DNA of 64,000 nucleotides, from contig CM066913.1 of NCBI GenBank assembly GCA_033964015.1, positions 27,926,790 to 27,990,789 of the forward strand, in the 5' to 3' direction. The DNA is from Scolanthus callimorphus (Eukaryota; Cnidaria; Anthozoa; Actiniaria; Edwardsiidae). The notes under the pieces are model-generated. The model did not search any database, had not been told where the DNA came from, and saw only the letters and a program-made list of their open reading frames with translations. Below, piece by piece: positions 1 to 12,600 of this stretch. The position numbers were made by a program, and so were the translations under genes. Position 1 is the first letter of the stretch; each line of letters starts with the position of its first letter.

Positions 1-796
1 CCGTCTCCGCAGGATCTGCTCCACCGATGAATCTTTCCAGCAACGATGCGACGAGCTTGCATCCCACCTCCACAGGAGAGGCTACAAACAAGACCTCGTG
101 AGACAAAACATCACAAGAGCCGAGGCTTTGACGATCCGCCAACAACAGTCCAAAAGCAGCCGCCGTGTGCTCATTGTACTTAATACCATCCCCTTCTAAG
201 GAATGCCTCCCGCATAATCAATCAGGCTTTCCCCATTCTCAAGGTATCGGAGAGGATGCAATGCGTAATCAAAGAACCACCCATGGTAGCTTTCAGACGT
301 CCTCCGAATCTGAGGGATATTCTAGTGAAAGCACGAGTTCCTTGCGGTGAAACCAACGACGGAGGCATGGCACGGTGCGATGATAAAAGATGCGGGACGT
401 GCGAGTTCGTAGATGTCTCAAACACATTCACCAGTCCCACAACCGGCAGGACCTACAAGATCAACAGCAAGATGGATTGTAAATCCAAGAATATCGTATA
501 TTTGATCAGCTGCAAGAGATGCGGAATGCAGTATGTAGGGAAACCAAGAACCCCCTTCATACTAGATTTCGCGCCCGCAAGTGTACTGTCAAGAACTCTC
601 AGAGGTACGCAGATACTTGCGTCCAGTTGCTGCACACTTCAGTCCCACAAACACCGGACACAGCTTACAAGACCTTAGGATCAAAGGTATCAAGAAGGTC
701 TCGAATGTAAAGGACCTCGTCTCTGTAGAAGGCAGCTGGATTGACAGGCTGAAAACCATGTCGCCAGATGGTATCAGTCTGAGAGAAGAACTCTGA
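1..796 (+). pseudogene. Penelope-like retroelement: C-terminal RT/linker and GIY-YIG region, frameshifted
   Basis: Several frames together give the C-terminal part of a Penelope-like polyprotein. First comes the end of the RT thumb (RLRRICSTDESFQQRCDELA...), then a linker ending MVAFRRPPNLRDILVKARVP, a cysteine cluster (CDDKRCGTCEF), and the GIY-YIG nuclease start NIVYLISCKRCGMQYVGK. It closes with GSWIDRLKTMSPDGISLREE and a stop at 796. At least three frame changes (near 180, 540 and 660) make it inactive. The 5' part of the element is outside the window; the probable 3' UTR lies at 840-1065 and 3215-3530. Confidence 0.85.
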
Positions 797-839
797 TTCA
801 CGAACTCTGTATTCATTATCAGCGTTAGGATTTTAGTTT

Positions 840-990
840 TAGGTTTTGTAGGTTTTTATAGTTTTTCCTGTTTGTTTGCTTTTTATTTATTTATTCACTT
901 ACTTGTTCATCTTCTTATTTTATTTTATTTATTTATTTATATTAATAATTTTTTTAATAATTTTATTATTATTATTTTTATTTATTTATG

Positions 991-1065
<75 letters not shown>
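840..1065 (+). repeat. AT-rich 3' UTR of the Penelope-like element ending in a (TA)n tract
   Basis: After the polyprotein stop the sequence becomes T/A-rich and ends in an uninterrupted TA run at about 995-1066. The run is cut by a foldback insertion and resumes at 3215-3230. Open frames of poly-Tyr/Ile here are translations of the microsatellite. Confidence 0.8.
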
Positions 1066-1069
<4 letters not shown>

Positions 1070-2916
1070 CGGTTTACAAAAATTCTGTCTGAGAAGTATA
1101 TAAGTATATCGCCGATTGATACCTTCGCATGCTCAATGCACTTCAATTATATTATTTCTCTGTTTAGACTTTGTTGCTGACTGTTTTTAGCTTTTTCCAT
1201 GCATATAGTGTGCCTGCTATCCGTAGTTTGGGAGACGTTTGGAGTTTCCCGAAACGCCTTTTCGGCTGGAGGAAACGCCATTGCAAGAACGCGTAACTGA
1301 AACCCTAGATTTTGCTGCTGTTTTTAACGAAATGTTTATTTTATTCAATCTATGGAATTAGAATAGGTTTTATTCATGTGTTACCGTTATTGGTGATCAA
1401 CAGGTATCTCTGAGGAAGATGAATTTGACGTGTTTTAATGACTAATTAAATATTCAAAACGCCGTCTTCTTCGCAATGCACGTTTTAGTAGAACGCGGAA
1501 TTGGCGTTTTCTCTTTTCGAAATTTAACTTTTCTACGAGATTTAACTTTTCTGCACTGAGTGTATAGAGCGGAAGTTATGGGAGTTATAAATCTCTGTCA
1601 TCGTTATCAGTTTAGTCTGTTGTAATCGATGGAGCTATGTACTGGCAGTGAGAAGCCATTTCGCAGTAGTTCTTCCCCGGGGTTCTTCCCACTCGGCATT
1701 TGAGTAAATAACGTCTCATTCACCGCTTACATTTTTTCGCTCAAAGTTTTTCATTCAAAGAATTTTAAACCCCTTCACTCATTCCAGAAGCAATCTAATT
1801 AATTTTCCAGGCCGATTTATCTCTGTGTTGGAAAAAGTACGTTTATAATCGATAAAAGATTAAAATGTATTTCTCTTTACGGTCTAATTATAAATTCAAA
1901 AAATAAAAACTTTTCCTGGATTTAAATAGAGTTCATTTCTTTGTATTTTTTTGTCATCGGAAAGTAGTCCCGATGTTTCCGAAATAAAAGACACTCAAAA
2001 CACTCTCTATAATATTAATGTGGTGCGAAAAAACTTACTTCAGTTTCCTTATATTTATTTCTTCTATTTTTTGATCCAAGGAATATTTTTCATAATTTTG
2101 AATTTATAATTAGACCGAAAAGAGAAACAAAATCTTAATTTTGATGTAATTTTGATTTTGATAAATTAATTAATTAGATCATTTCGGGCATGGGGTAGGA
2201 GAGTTACAAAAAATATATTTTGAATGACAAACTTTGAATATTGGTTAATGCTGGTGAATGATTTATTTATTCAAATGCAGAGTGGGGAAGAACAACTGCG
2301 AAATGGCTTCCTTCACTGTCACCGAGACTTTGGATGTACACAGCTCTCAATCGATTAAAATAGAATAAACTGACATCGAAAACGGAGATTATAACTCTTA
2401 TAACTTCCCCACTATACAGTGAGTGTTTGTTCTTTTCCGTGGAAAAATCAAATTTCGAAAAGATAAAGGCAATGTCGCGTTCTACTAAAACGTGCTTTGC
2501 GTAGAAGACGCCGTTTTGAATATTTAATTAGTCATTAAATACACGTCAAATTCACCTTTCTCAGAGATACCTGTTGATCACCACTACCGAGAACACATAA
2601 ATAAAACCAATTCTAAATCCATAGATTGAATAAAATAAACATTTCGTTAAAAACAGCAGCAAAATCTAGGGTTTCAGTTACGCGTTCTTGCAACGGCGTT
2701 TCATCCAGCCGAGAAGGCGTTTCGCGAAACTTTAAAAGTCTCCCAAACAACGCATGGCGGGCACATTATATGCATGGAAAAAGCTAAAAACAGTCAGCAA
2801 CAAAGCCTAAACAGAGAAATAATATAATTGAAGTGCATTGAGCATGCGAAGGTATCAATCGGCGATATACTTATATACTTATATACTTTTCAAACAGAAT
2901 TTTTGCAAACCGCTGT
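1066..2916. mobile_element. Foldback element with ~0.85-kb inverted arms inserted in (TA)n
   Basis: The left arm starts ACAGCGGTTTACAAAAATTC and its reverse complement, with a few substitutions, ends the right arm at 2916. The arms match through to the centre near 1950-2080, for example the shared GGTCTAATTATAAATTC segment and the GAAATGGCTTC / GAAGCCATTTC pair. No ORF is present. TA repeats on both sides are consistent with a TA target. Confidence 0.85.
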
Positions 2917-2924
2917 ATATTTAA

Positions 2925-3027
2925 CAATTAGACCTCAAGGCCGAATGTGCTATGATGAATAGACCATGAGGCCGAAGGCCGAATGGTCTATTGATATCAT
3001 AGCACATGAGGACGAGAGGTCTAATTG
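2925..3027. repeat. Near-perfect palindrome with GAGGCCGAAGGCCGA tip
   Basis: CAATTAGACCT at 2925 pairs with AGGTCTAATTG ending at 3027; inner arms GTGCTATGAT/ATCATAGCAC and ATAGACCAT/ATGGTCTAT also pair. The tip at about 2969-2983 is GC-rich and self-complementary. It is one of six such hairpins in the window. Confidence 0.85.
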
Positions 3028-3030
3028 TTT

Positions 3031-3214
3031 TAGTATAAACCAACTAGTTGGTCGGTTTTGGCAATGAATGCCATTATTTTATGTTGAAAAAATCAAGTTT
3101 TCTTGCAAAGAAAGGTGGTGGTTTTGCCAGGCACGGTCTATCACTAATAGACCATTAGTAGCTCAGCCAATCAGAATGTAGGATTTGTAATAGACCATTA
3201 GTTGGTTTATACTA
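3031..3214. repeat. Short terminal-inverted-repeat element next to the palindrome
   Basis: TAGTATAAACCAACTAGTTG at 3031 pairs with GTTGGTTTATACTA ending at 3214, and the GACCATTAG motif recurs inside. The (TA)n tract resumes straight after 3214, so this and the two preceding units form one block inserted in the microsatellite. Confidence 0.7.
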
Positions 3215-3530
3215 AATATATATATATATATTTATTATTTTTTTATTTATCATCCATTTGTTTACACTTTTGTTTTTTCATAGCATCCGTTTATTGTTAC
3301 CTCTTCCGTGCGCGCGCGAGCGCGCAGACACCACATTGTATTCCGCGTCATTGTAATTGATTTCAGTAACCGCCTTGAAGAAGGACTGAATAAAGAGTCC
3401 GAAACGTTGGCAATAATAACTCCGTTAGTCTCTCTTTCTTTTTATCATTCATATTTTCATCAGGAAAAGCTGCTGAATGTATTTCCGAGTTTTTGTTTGT
3501 TGCTTAGACATTTTGAATTCCACTTATAAA
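3215..3530 (+). mobile_element. 3' end of the first Penelope-like element with degenerate hammerhead-like motif
   Basis: The sequence at 3374-3410 reads TTGAAGA, then a hairpin GGACT...AGTCC, then GAAACGTTGG. This resembles the hammerhead ribozyme core (CUGANGA - stem II - GAAA) known from Penelope-like elements, with the first core C changed to T, so it is probably inactive. It fits as the continuation of the element starting at 1, split by the 1066-3214 insertions. Confidence 0.55.
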
Positions 3531-4302
3531 ACTGCCCATTGTTTGGTGATTAATCAAGCAAAGACGGGATCGGCCTATTTACAAAATTGTCGACAACATT
3601 TAGGGGTGGACCATTAGAAATTAGGGGAGGGGGGGGGGTGGCACTTGTTTTGCGTATGAATGTTTTTTCGGGGTTCAAATTGTGCAATAATTTTTATTCG
3701 GACTCGAAGGCCATGTACGAATTTTTTTTTTCGCAGACACAAAATATCTTGTATACACGTTATAAATACATACCGAAACTTGTCAGAGAGAGAAGTATAG
3801 ACAGTGGGAAAGGATCAACCCACTAGGGGTAGAGGGGAAAGGATAAACCCACTAGGGGTAGAGAGTAGACCTGTTCACGTGGCATTCCATTCCCACAGGC
3901 CGTCCAAAACCTATTGCTGTATGTATACGCATCAACAAAATTTTCTTATACTATATTTATATTGGTTCAGAAATGGATTAAGAAAATCCTTTTGCTGTAT
4001 GTATAGGTACAACAAATTTTCTTATGCTATATTTTTATTGGTTTTGTTAAAAAAGAATGCTGTTAAAGGGAGGCTGTCACGATACGCGCATGCTCCAGGA
4101 ACGATCACTGAGCAAAACTATTTAGACCATCCTATCAGAAAACTATTGAAGAATATGTAAAACGTAAACATTTCATCGGATGGATCGAGAAATAGCGAGA
4201 TTAAAACGGATTATTTTTGTGGTTTTCAGCCTTCGCTGGCCGTCGTTACGGGACGATACTTCTTTGGTATAAAATCGAATCAATAAATTGAAAAAGTGTC
4301 AG

Positions 4303-4345
4303 TATAATTTAATACAAACGTTTCGGGCATGACCCTTCATCAGTG
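4303..4345 (-). ncRNA. Hammerhead-ribozyme-like motif of the Penelope-like element
   Basis: On the minus strand, CTGATGA is followed by AGGGTCATGCCC (stem II with GGG/CCC) and GAAACGTTTGTA. The core CUGAUGA...GAAA is intact. AC...GU around a GUUU loop would form the two-base stem III typical of minimal type I hammerheads in Penelope-like elements, with cleavage after the A of GUA. Stem I pairing looks poor and the base next to A9 does not pair, so activity is uncertain. Confidence 0.55.
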
Positions 4346-5640
4346 TATAAAAAGGCGGTATTCGCCATGCTAAAATCCTAACGGAAAAGCGCGCGCTAAA
4401 TACAATAAGCGCGCGCGCTCTAGATGAGTTCGAACAGTCAGAGATAGTGGAAATTGATGTTGAGTCCACGTGGGCTAAGAGTTCCCAAGTTAAAGATAAG
4501 TTCCATCTCCTGGTGTTTGCGTTGGTAGTTGTCCCCGTGGCTTAAACAGAGGCTGCATGCCCTAAGATTGTCAATAGAGTGCGATGCAGAGTTAAAATGT
4601 TCGGCCACGGGGAAACCAGGAGATTTGTTCTTGATACTGCGAAGGTGCTCTCCAACTCGTTCGCGTAAAGAACGACCGGTTTCACCAATGTACAGAGAAG
4701 TACAACGGGTGCAGCTGATGCAATACACCACATTCTCAGACCGACAGATGAAGCGATCGTTGATGGTGTATCTGCTTTTGGGACCCTGTATGGGAAGTGG
4801 TCTGAGAAGTGGTGTGTTTGCACGTCTGATAGCGTGGGCGGTTACACGGGAACGTTCCGGCATCCGATGATGTTGACGAACCGACACAAGAGTGCACGAG
4901 GATATCCCTGAGATTCTTGTCGCGGCGGTAGGATATAAGTGGCGACTCAGGGAAAATCCTGCGTGTGTCTGGATCAGTGGTTAAGATGTTCATGAGTATC
5001 TGTTTGGTAATGGCGTTAAAGTTGTTGTAAGTACCAACGGAACGCGGTCTGTGCTGTCCTCATGCCGGGATGCCGTAAGGGCGTCTTGACGTGTAACTGT
5101 TAAAACTCTGTTAAGGTCATTCTCGAATTGTGCAGCTGGATAACTACGAGCTGTGAAGAAATGTTGCATCTCTCTAGACTTGACGAGGAAGTCGTTATCA
5201 TCTGAACAGAGACGGCGGAGACGGAGAAACTGGCTGTATGGGATAGCCCGTTTACAATGGCCGGGGTGGTGTGACGTAAAGTCGAGGTAGTTGTGTGTGT
5301 CAGTCTCTTTGTAGTATATTGATGTCTGAGTGCTGTGATTGGATATTCGCAACTGGATGTCGAGAAAAGGCAGTCCGAGTTCACTGATGGTAGAAGTAAA
5401 CTCCAGGGCAGGATGGAAATTGGAGACGTACTCTATAAATCCTTCAAGATCACGACGATCACATTGCGCAGCACCCACTACGTCATCAATGTAACGCTTC
5501 TGAAGTTGAGGGAAAAAGCCGGTGAACTGCGTGCGGATTTGCTCTTCTACATATCCAACGAAGAGACATGCATAGTTAGGGCCCATTTTACTGCCCATAG
5601 CAACACAACTTCTTTGTTTTGAGATGCGCAGAACAGCTGC
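4310..5640 (-). pseudogene. 5'-truncated Penelope-like element: RT C-terminal half plus GIY-YIG endonuclease
   Basis: On the minus strand, the RT palm motifs VAMGSKMGPNYACLFVGYVE and YIDDV (catalytic Asp pair, about 5493-5479) are followed by the thumb and a linker. The GIY-YIG domain comes next: ENVVYCISCTRCTSLYIGET, GRSLRERVGEHL and AEHFN, ending at the stop near 4438. Frameshifts near 5030 and 4790 split it into three open pieces, so it is not functional. The fingers and N-terminus are missing. The family copies itself by target-primed reverse transcription. Confidence 0.9.
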
Positions 5641-6541
5641 GCAGTTGCGTGACAGCCTCCCTTTAAACGTTTTCGCCATCCCCCGGCCCCTATTTGACCT
5701 AGTAGAAGATTTTTAGCGCGCCCGAATTTTGATAAACGCATTTAATCAAGCCTCAGAGAAAGGGTAGACGAACATTCCATTTTTTGTGTTTTTGTGTCTA
5801 GTAAACAAAGCCTGTAGGTTTTACTATCAAGCGCGCAACTGCGCGCCGCAAATTACGAAATTATTATTATTCATTTGTGTGAAGCGGTCCAAATGAGGAA
5901 TTTGTATACTTGTAACGTCGAACTCACGCTTACCTATAGTGGTCTTCTTTCGAACATAGTGACTGCCTGCCAAGCCTATCACTGCAGGGCATTTTTTGGA
6001 GAGTTTATTTTTCCTCGGCAAGATACACTTGTTCTTGTAAACGGCGCGAGGGTAGTTTCTTCGTTGCGTGAGTTCTCACCGACTATATATTTAATGTTAT
6101 TTTGCGCGCCGAAATTTTTATTTTAATAAAAGTATTAATTAAAAGTATTTGGTGAAGTGAAGTAGAAAAATGCAAATGATAGAAAAGTTGCTGGAATAAC
6201 TACTTCAGACATCTTTTTAACTAGAGCCCAAGCCATGTCTTTGTAAGATTTTTTTCCAGCTTGAATCTCTGCAATATTTTGTTTTTTGAGGATTGGCCTT
6301 GCGCAAATGTTTTATTGGGAATTGCCACCCCCCTCCCCCCAACTTCTAATGGTCCACCCCTTATCTTCTAGGTTAAGTCCCTCTCAATGTGTCTGCGGTG
6401 GTGTTCATTTTGGATTATCACAAAATTCGTCACTGAAATAAAGTGAAGTGTATTGTGTATTTACTATAAGTGCGCCCGGACTAGGATTTTCAATAAAACA
6501 GTTATTGTCGAATAAACAGATACTGACTGGTTTTATTGCAG

Positions 6542-6620
6542 CAAGAGGTGCAGCTTCATTCCAAGATTACCCGCAGAAAAGAGGAAGCCACTACAACAGC
6601 GTCTTCTACATATTGGAGAG
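6542..6620 (+). CDS. HUWE1: HUWE1 exon 1 of window
   Basis: Acceptor ttttattgcag, donor gtatat. The exon starts with one base that completes a codon (phase 2 entry) and ends in phase 0. It encodes [20 protein letters not shown] followed by LLHIGE, matching the human segment [20 protein letters not shown] and what follows. It is the most upstream exon found; the preceding 6.5 kb shows none. Confidence 0.9.
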
Positions 6621-9600
6621 GTATATTATACTGTTCAGTTACTCCCGAGGGTAATAGTTTTCAAGACCGTAGCTAGAAATTTTTGTCTGGGGGGCAAGCC
6701 TTGGTCATCCTTTGTTTTTGGTTCAACAGTAAAACACAACGAAAACTTTGAAGTGAAAAAAGAAAAAAACGAAATCATAACGTTGATTGACTCGCGCGGG
6801 CTCACCGTTAATGTCTTTTTCCGTAAACTGGGATACTTACTTTTCCTGTGATGTGAGAGATTCGGCACAGTTCACACAGGGAGCTCACCCTTCCGGTAAA
6901 ATAAAAATAAATGTGTTATTTTGATATTTTCTACTCTGTTATTTCATCTGTCAATGGGAGTCCTGTGTATTGTTTAAGCTCTTGGACCCTAGGGAGCGAG
7001 ATTACGTCAAGCTTCTTTCTGATTGGCCATTGTCAGTAATTTTCATAACAAAGGAAACCATTGACCTTCACAACTACTGTATTAGCGTGACCGTTCTGGC
7101 TCATTGAGCCGTAAGAGGAGGCAAATTTGTCTTGCTGGAATGTGAGAAACTCACTCAAATTTGCATGAAAATTACAACTTTTTAAAACTGAACTAGCTGA
7201 AGAGACTTGAGCGGAACGATAAGCAAGAGAAAACGTAACGTTGGAAACGTAAATTTTTTCTCGCGCGAACATTGCCCTCCTAATATGCTTAAGTTTAAGT
7301 TCTGTGAGTAGGAAGAAAATTCGCCACCAGAATCGCATTGTGAAGCTTTTTTCGTGTTCAGAAGTGTGGTTTGCGAAATCGCCCCAAAACTTGAAGTTTG
7401 CGTTTATGTTTGTCAGGGAAAATCAAAACCACTTTTGGACGTCAAAATTGGTAGAGTTGTAGTTGAATATCTTGGGAATACGTTGGCAGTCAGTAACTTA
7501 TTCATTTGGTAGAAAAATGCAAGTATATTCCATGAATACTGGACGACGCGCAAAAAAAGTAGAATTTTACAGTCAAAAAAGTCGCCTTGAATTATTTGAA
7601 ATCGGCTCGGTGAATGCCGTCTAAACTTCGTGTAGGGCTAGACAAATGTGTAAGGAGTAAGGCTCAGTGTGTCATTTCAAAAGTTTAGATCGAATAGCAA
7701 TTCAGATGCTGTCAATCAAAAGTGTGCTCCCCCGTGTAACGTTGCTATGGTAACCCCTATAACAATAAAAAAATATCACTACTAATTTCAATCTTTCTCC
7801 AGTAAGTGGTCGAAGTTTCGTTTTGACAGCTTTTTGCATTTCGGAGTTACAATCGCATAAAGTCAATTGGTCAAGCCCGAGAAAAATTGTAGGCAGCCTC
7901 CTTAAAACAATAGATAATTTGTTATTTGAAAGCGTAATGAGGCGGTATCTTTTGAAAAAAATGTAATCGACGCGACCCTAATTCGACGTATGCCCTAGGC
8001 CTAAGAGTTATCAACCGACCACCGAGGCAATTAGCGATATATCATCCTGAGGCCGTAGGCCGAAGGTGATAAATCGCTAATTGCCGAGGTGGGAGGTTGA
8101 TAACTGACTTATTTCATTGTTGGGAAGGTTTCCAAAATAACAACAACAAAGAGCTAACTGTTTTCTTTCGTGTTTGAAAGAATGTGCCCTATAGACAAAG
8201 GAGAAAATAGTTCATGTTTTCTGTTACATCATTAAAACGTTTTCCTGTAACTGGGGTTTGCTATGCTAATGATTTTGCAAAATGCTAATGAGATGGTTTG
8301 TCTGCTAACAGTTCTAAGCACGTCAGAGGTCAGCAATGCAAGGAATCCACCTAAAAACCTATTCTAAAACTCTAAGGAAAATGCTTTAGACTTCCGTTTT
8401 GTAACCTTCACAGTGACTTTTTGTGCTTTTGGACTTTGTTTTCTCCTTCCTGTCGAAAATGAATTGAACACGCGGCAATCCCCGCTCTGCGAAGCGTGAA
8501 AGTGGTTACTTCTCGTTTAAAAAAAATTCTCAGGATATGATGGACTTCTATCAATTTGTCGGGTCATGTATTTCGTTTTGTCCTCAACTTACACAATTAC
8601 TTGTGATAACTTTGCCCTGTGTCGCAACTGCGTTAAAAAAGTTTGGTTTGATCAACACTGTTCAAACTAATTAGGATTTCGAACGGCCGCGCGGCGTAAT
8701 TTTAAATTTGCTTTCAACATAAAGCAAATCTGCTTTAAGTCGTCTTCTATTCTTTTTCCACGAATATTCGTCATTTAAGATGTCCGGCTTTGCCTTGGAA
8801 ACCAGAGGCTCGAGGTCCGAATAATTAAAATTTTCTATCGTAGCGAGAACATTTTAGGCAAGGTCGAGCGCAGTGACACTAGGACAAATAGCGAACAGGA
8901 ACACGGCTATATCTATGTGCTGTAGATACATTTGTTTTTATATCGTGCATGCCCTAGACTGCTGCAGTGATACGGTAACAAATTTGAAAATAAACAAGAG
9001 TTTGTTTGAATTTTTAGCCATCTTCATCTTGAACAATGTTCGAGAAATGAATCCAAAAAAAGAATCAGTGGAAAAATATAGAGCGAAATTGTGCTCTCAT
9101 CCAAGGACGAGGCAGTATCGGATACGGATGGTGCTGATGGCAAAAATACCCCCCCCCAAAAAAACCGAATTTGCAACTGAGGCGCTGATAGCACACATGG
9201 ACATGTGCGCAACGGCGGTGAATATTATTGCTTAAGTTGGCCAGCTTCTCAACAGGTCTCTATGCATACCCAGTGAAGAAAAACTAGTGAGAACACACCA
9301 AGAACGTTTGAAAACTCGGTTAACAAAGCGACTTTGATGTTGTAGTTTCCAGATGAAATGATTTGTCTCCAGAAATGAATTGTCAAGGTTTTCATAATTG
9401 TTTGAAAAATATATCGCTTTTGCAGAATTAGTTTGGACTTTTATTGTATTCCGAAAGAGAATGCCAAGAAAATCGTCTACTCAGTACAGATTTACTTCTG
9501 TTGAAAACAAATTCAAAACTACCCGCGCGGCAAACTTTTCTTTTGAACGCAATTTGACAACAATTTTTAGTTTTCACTCTTCGCATGTTCGACTAAAACG

Positions 9601-12600
9601 GGACTTCCAAAATCACAAAAAATCTCTGTCAAGGTTACAAAACGAAAGTCTAAAGCATTTTTCCTAGAGTTTTAGAAGAAGATTTAGGTGGATCCTTGTA
9701 TTACTGACCTCTGTCGTTCTTAGCAGACAAACGAGCTCATTAGCGATTTTGCAAAACTCATTAGCATAGCAAACCCCAGTTACGGGAAAACGTTCTAATT
9801 CTGTCCCATCGGGAAAAAGGTTACGACATTGTTTGTTTAGTTTTCCTAGCTTTAAAAGCACAAAAAGAATCATATTTTAGTGCATGCTATTGCTGAAAAA
9901 TACGTGTTACGCTTTTTGAAATGTACATTTACAACAATACTATCGCAAATACCAGCGAATTCCTGGAATTTTGGATTTTTTCAAGTGCACTTTAACAATG
10001 GATTGCCCCTTGTATTATTTCAACCAAGCATTACATCATTCTATGTTATTGAGGCAAAATTTGAATTTGAATTTGACAGTCAACTGAAACGCTGTTGTCA
10101 TTTGCGTAAGTCTTGTAAGTCGACGGGAAAGTTAAGCGAATTTCTAGTTACAATGGATAGTAGTGATGAGGATTTGTGGATTACGCAAAACACATTTTCG
10201 CAGTCTGCTCCCTGATTTTGATTTACTGGATCGATTTTGGGCATAGAGGAGAATGAAGAGCGAACTGGACAACAAGCCTTTGATGAAAGAGAGCAGAGTG
10301 CTTGCGCGGAGACGAAGCAAAGGTGAGTTATATGACTAACACACCATGAATAGTCAAGTAGTTAAAAGCCGGGAAGGGATTTGATATCAGTAGGGAAGAG
10401 GTGGGGCTGATATGAATTGAATTTGATTGCTTATTTGATCGGAGTGATGTAAATTAAAATGCAAGGTTGATAACTGCGTGATCGGTGTGATATACATTAA
10501 AATTCCATGTTATCAACCTTGCATTTTAATATATATCACACCGATCAGCACTTATCAACCCCTTAAGCAATGAAATTCTATTCATATCAGCCCCACCTCT
10601 TCCCTACTCTTATCAAATCCCTTCTCGTCTTTTAGCTACTTGACTATTCATTAGTGTGTTAGTCATATATCTCACCTTGGAGAACAATGGAATCCGTACC
10701 AACTATGTAATAATGTAGATTATTGCCAATAATTGTTGAGTAAAAGTCTGGGGATATAACAATGTAGATTGTTATTAGCTCGTGTTTATTCGATCAAAGC
10801 GCGCGCTCTGATTGGTTCTATCATGGCCACGTGGTAAAGTACAAACTCAAGTGTAGCCCGCGCGGGCGACATCTCGGGATCATCTCGTCTCGGGAAACAT
10901 CGAGATTCTCTGGAAAAGAGATTCTCGCTGTTTCCCTCGGGAGCAGTCATATTATTGATCGTGTTTTATTTAGTGAAAGTCTAGGGATATAACAATTTAG
11001 ATTATTGACCGTTTTCTTCACTGATCGGATTCTTGGATTCCAACAGATGTATGAAAAGGTTGTTAACGTCACTGTTTTTTATTTTACAGAGCTGGGGTGG
11101 TGTAAATGGAGGGTTTTCTCTGGCGGAATGTTGCAAAGACAAGCCACTGAAGGTATGTGATGTACAATAAACAAAATTGGTTGCCACCCAGTTCAGATCA
11201 CCTGACGATTCATATATACAAGAAGACAGAAGACAGCCCGTCACTTCGTGACGCTAGAAGAATTTTGTTTAGGCATTACATTAAGGTCGGGTAAATGTCT
11301 CAAATTTGCAAAACATTTCACAATTTTGCCGTAATTTTGCATTTTTCAAAGCATTTCCTTTTCTTCAGAAAACGCAACAGTTCTTGAAGGATCGAAGTTG
11401 TATGAACAGTGCTGATTGGCTGAAATGACCGGCGAATGGGCGCTAGCTCGATTGTCAAATGTTGTGTTTGTTGTCGTACGAAAATTTGAGTTATTATTGG
11501 ACTCCATTTAGACTTCATTTATTACAGACTTATTAAAAGCACATTAAACAATTACTTTATGCAGGGATTTCTTTGACTTTTGAGCTTTGTGTTTTTATAA
11601 TTTTTGAGCGGCACAACTGTGTTTTTGCGAAGGCTTCTGTGGTTTTCTTTTCCAAGAAGCTGTCTCGTATTCAGTTATTTCGAAAGGGGTGGGCAATTGT
11701 TTAGCTCAAGACAACAATTTAGTTTCTACATTTTATTTGTCTAGTAAAAGTTTTTAAATTCTAGAGCTTTCGAAAGATAGAGAATCCATGTTTTGCTTTT
11801 TGAGAAGCACATCCTCGTGATGTGCGTGACTGAGGGCACAAAGCTGTGGTCATGGAAGCCGTTTCAGTGTTGCTCTCGGACAGACTGATTTAGCCAATCA
11901 AAAACGTTTGCGCAGACATGTACCTCGATTATAATAGTATAGTGTATTTTTTAGGGGGGGGGACCATTGTTCATTTTGTACATACTTTCATGCGCTCGGA
12001 CATGTGCGAGAAATTGGACAATTGTTTCCTCCCAAATGAATCATCACGTGACTTGAATTGGGTGGCAACAAGACATAAACACCGTTGGCCTGCTCCATCA
12101 TATGATGGACAGATAGATAGATAAATAGATGACTTTATTAAAACCATGGCACTAAGCCAGGCGGCTGAATTACGGTCTAAATTACAAAAAATCTAAAAAA
12201 ATTAAAACTATACTAATAAGTTTAATATAAAAACGACTGATAAAATGCATAATATATTTTTGCCTTCATATACACTCGTTGGAAAGAAAATTGTTAAAAC
12301 GAGAAATACATAATACTAGCTGATGCCCGTGAGAAATTCACGGAAATTTTAGCCTGCTAGCTGGCTCTCCATTGTTTTTTTTTTATATTTCATTTTTTGG
12401 CCCGCGGGATTCTTTTTTCAAACCTTATAAACATGATTTACAAACCTCCCCTCAACATAGAACCTCCTTGCTCCATGCTGAAATAAATCTGAAGTGAGCC
12501 CCCCAATAATTTTTTTCCGCACTGTTCCGTCCCTGATTTTGGTGCGAAAATCACGCGCGTCTCTCTTATCAAATCGGTCAAAGAACCCGCTAAAATTGAA

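Larger units (their letters stand above)
4067..5662. mobile_element. TTAA-flanked element with AGGGAGGCTGTCACG inverted ends, interrupted by a Penelope-like element
   Basis: TTAA at 4063-4066 is followed by AGGGAGGCTGTCACG; CGTGACAGCCTCCCT ends at 5662 and is followed by TTAA at 5663-5666. TTAA duplication is the hallmark of piggyBac-type transposition. No piggyBac transposase is present; most of the interior is a 5'-truncated Penelope-like element on the other strand. Confidence 0.75.
3601..6362. mobile_element. Inverted-repeat element with GGGGTGGACCATTAGAA ends, carrying nested insertions
   Basis: AGGGGTGGACCATTAGAAAT near 3602 and its reverse complement TTCTAATGGTCCACCCCTTA near 6343-6362 face inward, each followed by a G-rich (or C-rich) stretch and GTGGCA/TGCCAC. 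The interior has no transposase that I recognise and contains the TTAA-flanked element at 4067-5662. A 28-bp direct repeat (CCCACTAGGGGTAGAG core) sits at 3810-3863. Confidence 0.7.

Noticed and set aside
872..1180. ORFs of about 100 codons rich in Tyr and Ile
   Set aside because: They are translations of the (TA)n microsatellite.
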